This document shows, one piece after another, positions 3,907 through 6,646 of a stretch of 6,646 nucleotides of DNA (position 1 is its first letter; each line of letters starts with the position of its first letter). The stretch lies in assembly GCA_021790375.1 (NCBI GenBank), contig JAJYEB010000109.1:1-6646 (forward strand), read 5' to 3'. Made by a program: the position numbers and the translations under genes. The DNA comes from Chloroflexota bacterium (GTDB lineage: Bacteria; Chloroflexota; Limnocylindria; Limnocylindrales; CSP1-4). Below the pieces are notes generated by a model. It saw only the letters and a program-made list of their open reading frames with translations, had not been told where the DNA came from and did no database searches.

Positions 3907-5025
3907 ATGCGCATGAGCGAGGTGCTCCGGCACCTCCGGCAGCAGCAGGCCACCAGCGGCGCCCGGCCGCGTCTGCTCCATCGCTACGCCGGGTTCCTCC
4001 CGGTGAGCGCCAAGACGCCGCCGCTCTCGCTCGGCGAAGGGTTCACCCCGCTGGTCCATGCACGGACTCTGGGCCGTGCGATCGGCTGCCCGGAGCTCTA
4101 CCTGAAGTACGAGGGCATGAACCCCACGGGCTCGTTCAAGGACCGCGGCATGGTCGTGGCGGTCGCCAAGGCACTCGAGGAGGGCGCGCGGGCGGTCATC
4201 TGCGCGTCGACCGGCAACACCTCGGCCTCGGCCGCGGCGTACGGCGCGAGCGCCGGGCTCGAGGTGATCGTCGTGCTCCCCGCCGGCCGCATCGCCGCCG
4301 GCAAGCTCCTCCAGGCCCAGGTCGCCGGTGCGCGGGTGGTCGCAGTCGACGGCAACTTCGACGACGCGCTGCGCGTGGTCCGGGAGCTGGCGGTGTCGGG
4401 CGAGAAGACCGGCCACCCGGTGACGCTCGTGAACTCGGTCAACCCGTACCGGCTCGAGGGGCAGAAGACCGCGGCGTTCGAGGTCTGCGACGACCTGGGC
4501 GGCGCCCCCGACTACCTGGCGATCCCGGTGGGCAACGCAGGGAACATCAGCGCCTACTGGGCCGGCTTCACCGAGTACCGGGACGCCGGGCTGGTGGAGA
4601 CGCGCCCGGTCATGCTCGGGTTCCAGGCCGCCGGTGCGGCACCGATCGTGCTCGGGCACCCGGTCGAGAACCCGGAGACGGTGGCGACCGCGATCCGCAT
4701 CGGCAACCCGGCCAGCTGGCAGAAGGCGGTGCGGGCGCGGGACGAGTCCGGCGGCCGGATCGAGGCGGTCACCGACGAGGAGATCCTCGACGCCTACCGG
4801 GACCTGGCGCGCTACGAGGGCGTGTTCTGCGAGCCGGCGAGCGCCGCGTCGGTGGCAGGCGTGCGGAAGCTCGCCGCCGAGGGCGCGATCGACCCGGGTG
4901 GGACGATCGTCTGCGTGCTGACCGGGCACGGCCTGAAGGACCCGGACACGGCGCGACGGAACGTGGTGGCGGGGCTGACAGCCGCGCCGACGGTGGAGGG
5001 CGTGATGGGGGCGCTGGGCTGGTGA
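3907..5025 (+). CDS. thrC: Threonine synthase
   Basis: This PLP-dependent fold-type II enzyme converts O-phosphohomoserine to threonine and phosphate, the last step of the pathway. It has 372 residues, the size of the short bacterial form. LGEGFTPLV (42-50) is the entry motif. The PLP Schiff-base lysine is K78 in NPTGSFKDRGM (72-82). STGNTSASAAAY (101-112) holds the cofactor ring and substrate, PVGNAGNI (207-214) is the glycine-rich loop for the PLP phosphate, and LTGHGLKDPD (338-347) is the conserved C-terminal block. The ATG at 3907 is preferred over ATG 3913 because GAGGG (3892-3896) sits 10 nt before it. It begins 3 nt after the hom stop, so the two are translationally coupled. Its stop overlaps the thrB start by 4 nt. 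No repeat insertion is seen in this gene, unlike its two operon partners. Confidence 0.96.
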   Translation: MRMSEVLRHLRQQQATSGARPRLLHRYAGFLPVSAKTPPLSLGEGFTPLVHARTLGRAIGCPELYLKYEGMNPTGSFKDRGMVVAVAKALEEGARAVICASTGNTSASAAAYGASAGLEVIVVLPAGRIAAGKLLQAQVAGARVVAVDGNFDDALRVVRELAVSGEKTGHPVTLVNSVNPYRLEGQKTAAFEVCDDLGGAPDYLAIPVGNAGNISAYWAGFTEYRDAGLVETRPVMLGFQAAGAAPIVLGHPVENPETVATAIRIGNPASWQKAVRARDESGGRIEAVTDEEILDAYRDLARYEGVFCEPASAASVAGVRKLAAEGAIDPGGTIVCVLTGHGLKDPDTARRNVVAGLTAAPTVEGVMGALGW

Positions 5026-6197
5026 CCGGTCGTCGGCGCCGCAGGGGCGGAACGGGGCCCGACGCGCCCGCCGTGGCGTCCGATGTGCCCGCTGCGAGCG
5101 CACCCGGTGCGCCTGCGAGTCCCGGCACGCCAGCTGCGAGCGCTCCCGGTGCGCCTTCGCCCGTGGTGCCCGACGCGCCCGTGACTCATGGCCCGGGTGC
5201 CCCGGCCGCCGAGGCCGTGCCGCCTCCCGCACCCCACCCGGTCCAGCCGCCGCCCTTCCCCGGGCTCGTGTACCGCCGCGTCGTGGTCGACGTGACAGCC
5301 ACCACCGCGAACCTCGGCGCGGGCTACGACGTCCTCGCCATGGCCCTCGACCTGGTGAACCGCGTGACCGTCGAGGTGCTGACGGAGCCGTCGGTCGAGC
5401 TGACCGTCGAGGGAGAGGGGCGCGGGCGGCTCACCGGGGACCGGCACAATCGGTTCGTGCTCGCGCTGGAGCTGGGCCTCCGGTGGGCCCTGGGGGAGGT
5501 CCCGCCGGGAATCGGCTGGCGGATCACGATGCGCAACGAGATCCCCCTGGCGCGCGGGCTCGGTTCCTCGGCGGCCGCGACCGTGGCCGGGCTGGTTGCC
5601 GCCGATGCGCTCTCGGGCGGACTGCTCGGGGAGCGGCGTCAGCTGGAGCTGGCATGCGAGATCGAGGGGCATCCGGACAACGCCTCCGCCGCGTTGCTCG
5701 GCGGGTTCGTCGTGGTGGCCATCGTCGGCGGCCGTCCCGAGGCCGTCCGCTTCGACGTGCCCGGGCGCCTGCGCGCGGTCCTGTTCGTGCCCGACCGTAC
5801 CCTCGCGACGACCGCGATGCGGGCCGCCCTCCCGCACGACGTGCCGCACCGCGACGCGGTGTTCAACGTCGGGCGCGCCGCGCTGGCCGTCGCGGCGATC
5901 ACGAGCGGGCGATACGCGCTGCTGCGGGACGCGACCGAGGATCGGCTGCACGAGCCATACCGCGCCGCCGTCTACCCGGAGCTGCCGGGGCTGGTCGCCG
6001 CCGCACGCGAGGCCGGAGCGCTCGGGGCGTGCCTGTCGGGCGCCGGATCGAGCGTGATCGCCTTCGCCGACGACGAGCGCACGCTGGAGGCGGTGGGCGA
6101 GGCGATGGCGCGCGTCGCGTCGGAGCAGGGCCTGGCGGGTCGCGTCCGGCCCGTCGCACTGCGCAACGCCGGCCCGATCGTGGTGGAGGCCGGGTAG
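5022..6197 (+). CDS. thrB: Homoserine kinase with an 82-residue Ala/Pro-rich N-terminal extension
   Basis: This cytoplasmic GHMP-family kinase phosphorylates homoserine with ATP to O-phosphohomoserine, the substrate of the ThrC encoded just upstream. With the GTG at 5022 the protein has 391 residues; the core from V83 onward is 309, the normal family size. Core motifs are VTATTANLGAGYDVLAMAL (91-109), the ATP loop LARGLGSSAAATVAGL (176-191), EGHPDNASAALLGG (215-228) and the C-terminal glycine loop LSGAGSSVIAFA (338-349). GTG 5022 forms a GTGA overlap with the thrC stop, and a GGGGG run lies 10 nt upstream, so coupled translation from here is likely. The extension begins VTGRRRRRGG and continues as Ala-Pro-Gly-Ser low complexity with an internal 14-residue repeat. 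GTG 5268, at the edge of the conserved domain, is the alternative start but has no ribosome binding site. Confidence 0.93.
   Translation: MTGRRRRRGGTGPDAPAVASDVPAASAPGAPASPGTPAASAPGAPSPVVPDAPVTHGPGAPAAEAVPPPAPHPVQPPPFPGLVYRRVVVDVTATTANLGAGYDVLAMALDLVNRVTVEVLTEPSVELTVEGEGRGRLTGDRHNRFVLALELGLRWALGEVPPGIGWRITMRNEIPLARGLGSSAAATVAGLVAADALSGGLLGERRQLELACEIEGHPDNASAALLGGFVVVAIVGGRPEAVRFDVPGRLRAVLFVPDRTLATTAMRAALPHDVPHRDAVFNVGRAALAVAAITSGRYALLRDATEDRLHEPYRAAVYPELPGLVAAAREAGALGACLSGAGSSVIAFADDERTLEAVGEAMARVASEQGLAGRVRPVALRNAGPIVVEAG
5091..5159 (+). repeat. 42-bp-spaced direct repeat in the thrB N-terminal extension
   Basis: A 27-nt segment starting GCTGCGAGCGCACCCGGTGC (5091-5117) recurs at 5133-5159 with two mismatches, exactly 42 nt later. 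It encodes AASAPGAP twice (residues 24-31 and 38-45). Neighbouring residues (DAP, GAP, APV) look like more diverged units. Confidence 0.8.
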
Positions 6198-6255
6198 GAC
6201 ACCAGGCCGGGTAGGACACCTGGCCGGGTAGGACACCAGGCCGGGCAGGGCCCAT
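6188..6255 (+). repeat. 17-bp tandem repeat starting within the last codons of thrB, 4 units
   Basis: Units of 17 nt begin at 6188, 6205, 6222 and 6239. The first three are GGCCGGGTAGGACACCA or differ by one base; the fourth is degenerate. The first unit contains the last two thrB codons and its TAG stop, so the 3' end of the gene seeded the array. The period is not a multiple of three. Confidence 0.9.
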
Positions 6256-6473
6256 TCCGCGCCCCCTCCCGCGACGGTGCCCCGAGCTGCGGGACCGCCA
6301 CGATCGCGTGACCCATCCGCGGTGTCGCCGTGATCGCGAGACCCATTCGGCGCCCCCTGCCCCCAACGGAGCCGCGCGGGGCGGAACCGCCACGATCGCC
6401 AGACCCGTGCCGTGGCTTCGCCACGATCGCGAGGGTGCTTCGGTGCCGGGACCGCCACGATCGCCAGACCCCC
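6251..6473. repeat. Repeats of about 31 bp centred on CGATCG, between thrB and the HTH gene
   Basis: The core CGCCACGATCGC (one copy CGCCGTGATCGC) occurs at 6296, 6326, 6388, 6419 and 6453, giving spacings of 30, 62, 31 and 34 bp. Copies are usually followed by (C/G)AGACCC or GTGACCC. A higher-order duplication is visible: the stretch 6251-6307, starting CCCATTCCGCGCCCCCT, recurs diverged at 6342-6399. The cores contain the palindrome CGATCG. No coding frame is supported. The stretch also contains CGTGGC/GCCACG (6411-6425), a 6-bp hairpin without a T-tract. I see no clear terminator for the thr operon. Confidence 0.8.
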
Positions 6474-6482
6474 ACCCGGCCC

Positions 6483-6504
6483 GGTGACGTCGCGATGACG
6501 TCGC
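6483..6504 (+). repeat. 11-bp doublet upstream of the HTH gene
   Basis: GGTGACGTCGC is followed at once by GATGACGTCGC, so TGACGTCGC occurs twice 11 bp apart, one helical turn. It lies 63 bp before the GTG of the XRE-type regulator and could be an operator for that gene, or just another short duplication. Confidence 0.55.
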
Positions 6505-6566
6505 AACGCAGCGGCTGGCAATCGCCCGAGGATCCGCGATGAAGGCCCGCGGGTCATCCTGTATCC

Positions 6567-6646
6567 GTGGACGAGCAGCGACTCGGCGCGGCCCTCCGGG
6601 CGCTGCGGGTGCATGCCCGACGCACGCAGCTGGAGGTGGCCGACGC
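6567..6646 (+). CDS. XRE-type helix-turn-helix regulator, N-terminus only (runs off the window)
   Basis: The first 26 codons of a probable DNA-binding regulator. From GTG 6567 it reads VDEQRLGAALRALR, then VHARRTQLEVAD at the window end. This is the first helix and turn of a Cro/CI (XRE) HTH domain, in which a pattern like LG-x-xLR-xLR-xxRxxTQ-x-x-(L/V)A is standard. The remainder of the domain and any C-terminal sensing domain are outside the window, so its target cannot be named. There is no Shine-Dalgarno; CATCCT at 6555-6560 could be a poor -10 box for a leaderless start. It is co-directional with the thr operon but 369 bp away, so it is probably a separate unit. Confidence 0.72.
   Translation, partial: MDEQRLGAALRALRVHARRTQLEVAD

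Noticed and set aside
3705..5021. Upstream part of the frame containing thrB, which would give an 830-residue protein
   Set aside because: Before 5022 it overlaps hom and thrC in another frame with no recognisable protein sequence. The real start is the GTG overlapping the thrC stop.
859..5232. 1457-codon open frame on the minus strand
   Set aside because: It runs antisense to hom, thrC and the DUF5317 gene. It is rich in Arg, Pro and Ala and free of any domain motif: a shadow of the third-position GC bias of the plus-strand genes.
6407..6430. Intrinsic terminator for the thr operon at the CGTGGC/GCCACG hairpin
   Set aside because: The stem is only 6 bp, no T-tract follows, and it lies more than 200 bp after the thrB stop, inside a repeat unit.
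6291..6473. CRISPR array from regularly spaced repeats of about 31 bp
   Set aside because: The repeat cores are only about 12-20 bp, spacing varies (30, 62, 31, 34), the intervening segments are related to each other rather than unique, and no cas gene is present.
4812..6614. 600-codon minus-strand frame across thrB and the downstream repeats
   Set aside because: Antisense shadow of thrB. In the repeat region its frame only reflects the roughly 31-bp periodicity, and no domain motif appears.

Overview
The window is very GC-rich with strong third-position GC, which creates long antisense shadow frames. It looks like chromosomal DNA of a free-living bacterium, most likely Chloroflexota (soil or freshwater lineages) or, less likely, an actinobacterium. 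This rests on the GC content, a DUF5317-type membrane protein, the hom-thrC-thrB gene order, and promoters whose -10 box sits 7-8 nt before the start codon (leaderless transcripts). The taxonomic call is inference; no rRNA or other marker gene is present.

Layout. The N-terminal third of tryptophanyl-tRNA synthetase (trpS) lies on the minus strand at 1-355. A divergent DUF5317-like membrane protein follows at 500-1345, ending in a repeat-built tail. Next is a cyclic di-GMP class I (GEMM-I) riboswitch at 1440-1527. Behind it are a strong Shine-Dalgarno and a 21-codon ORF (1552-1617), then a 33-codon ORF with a hydrophobic segment (1643-1744). About 800 bp without a convincing gene (1745-2553) hold two hairpins, a 19-bp x 5 tandem array, an 11-bp x 13 tandem array and a good -10 box.

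The threonine operon follows on the plus strand. It consists of homoserine dehydrogenase (hom, 2554-3903), threonine synthase (thrC, 3907-5025) and homoserine kinase (thrB, 5022-6197), separated by 3 nt and then overlapping by 4 nt. Together they turn aspartate semialdehyde into threonine via homoserine and O-phosphohomoserine. The remaining 370 bp hold a 17-bp array that begins inside the last codons of thrB and a series of CGATCG-centred repeats about 31 bp apart. The window ends in the first 26 codons of an XRE-type helix-turn-helix regulator.

Two points stand out. First, the riboswitch controls only tiny ORFs, and its P1 strand could alternatively pair with their Shine-Dalgarno. Second, short tandem repeats of unrelated sequence and period (11, 17, 18, 19, 21, about 31 and 42 bp) sit in every stretch that tolerates them. 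These include three protein-coding places: the DUF5317 tail, a heptapeptide insertion inside the Rossmann fold of Hom, and an 82-residue N-terminal extension of ThrB.
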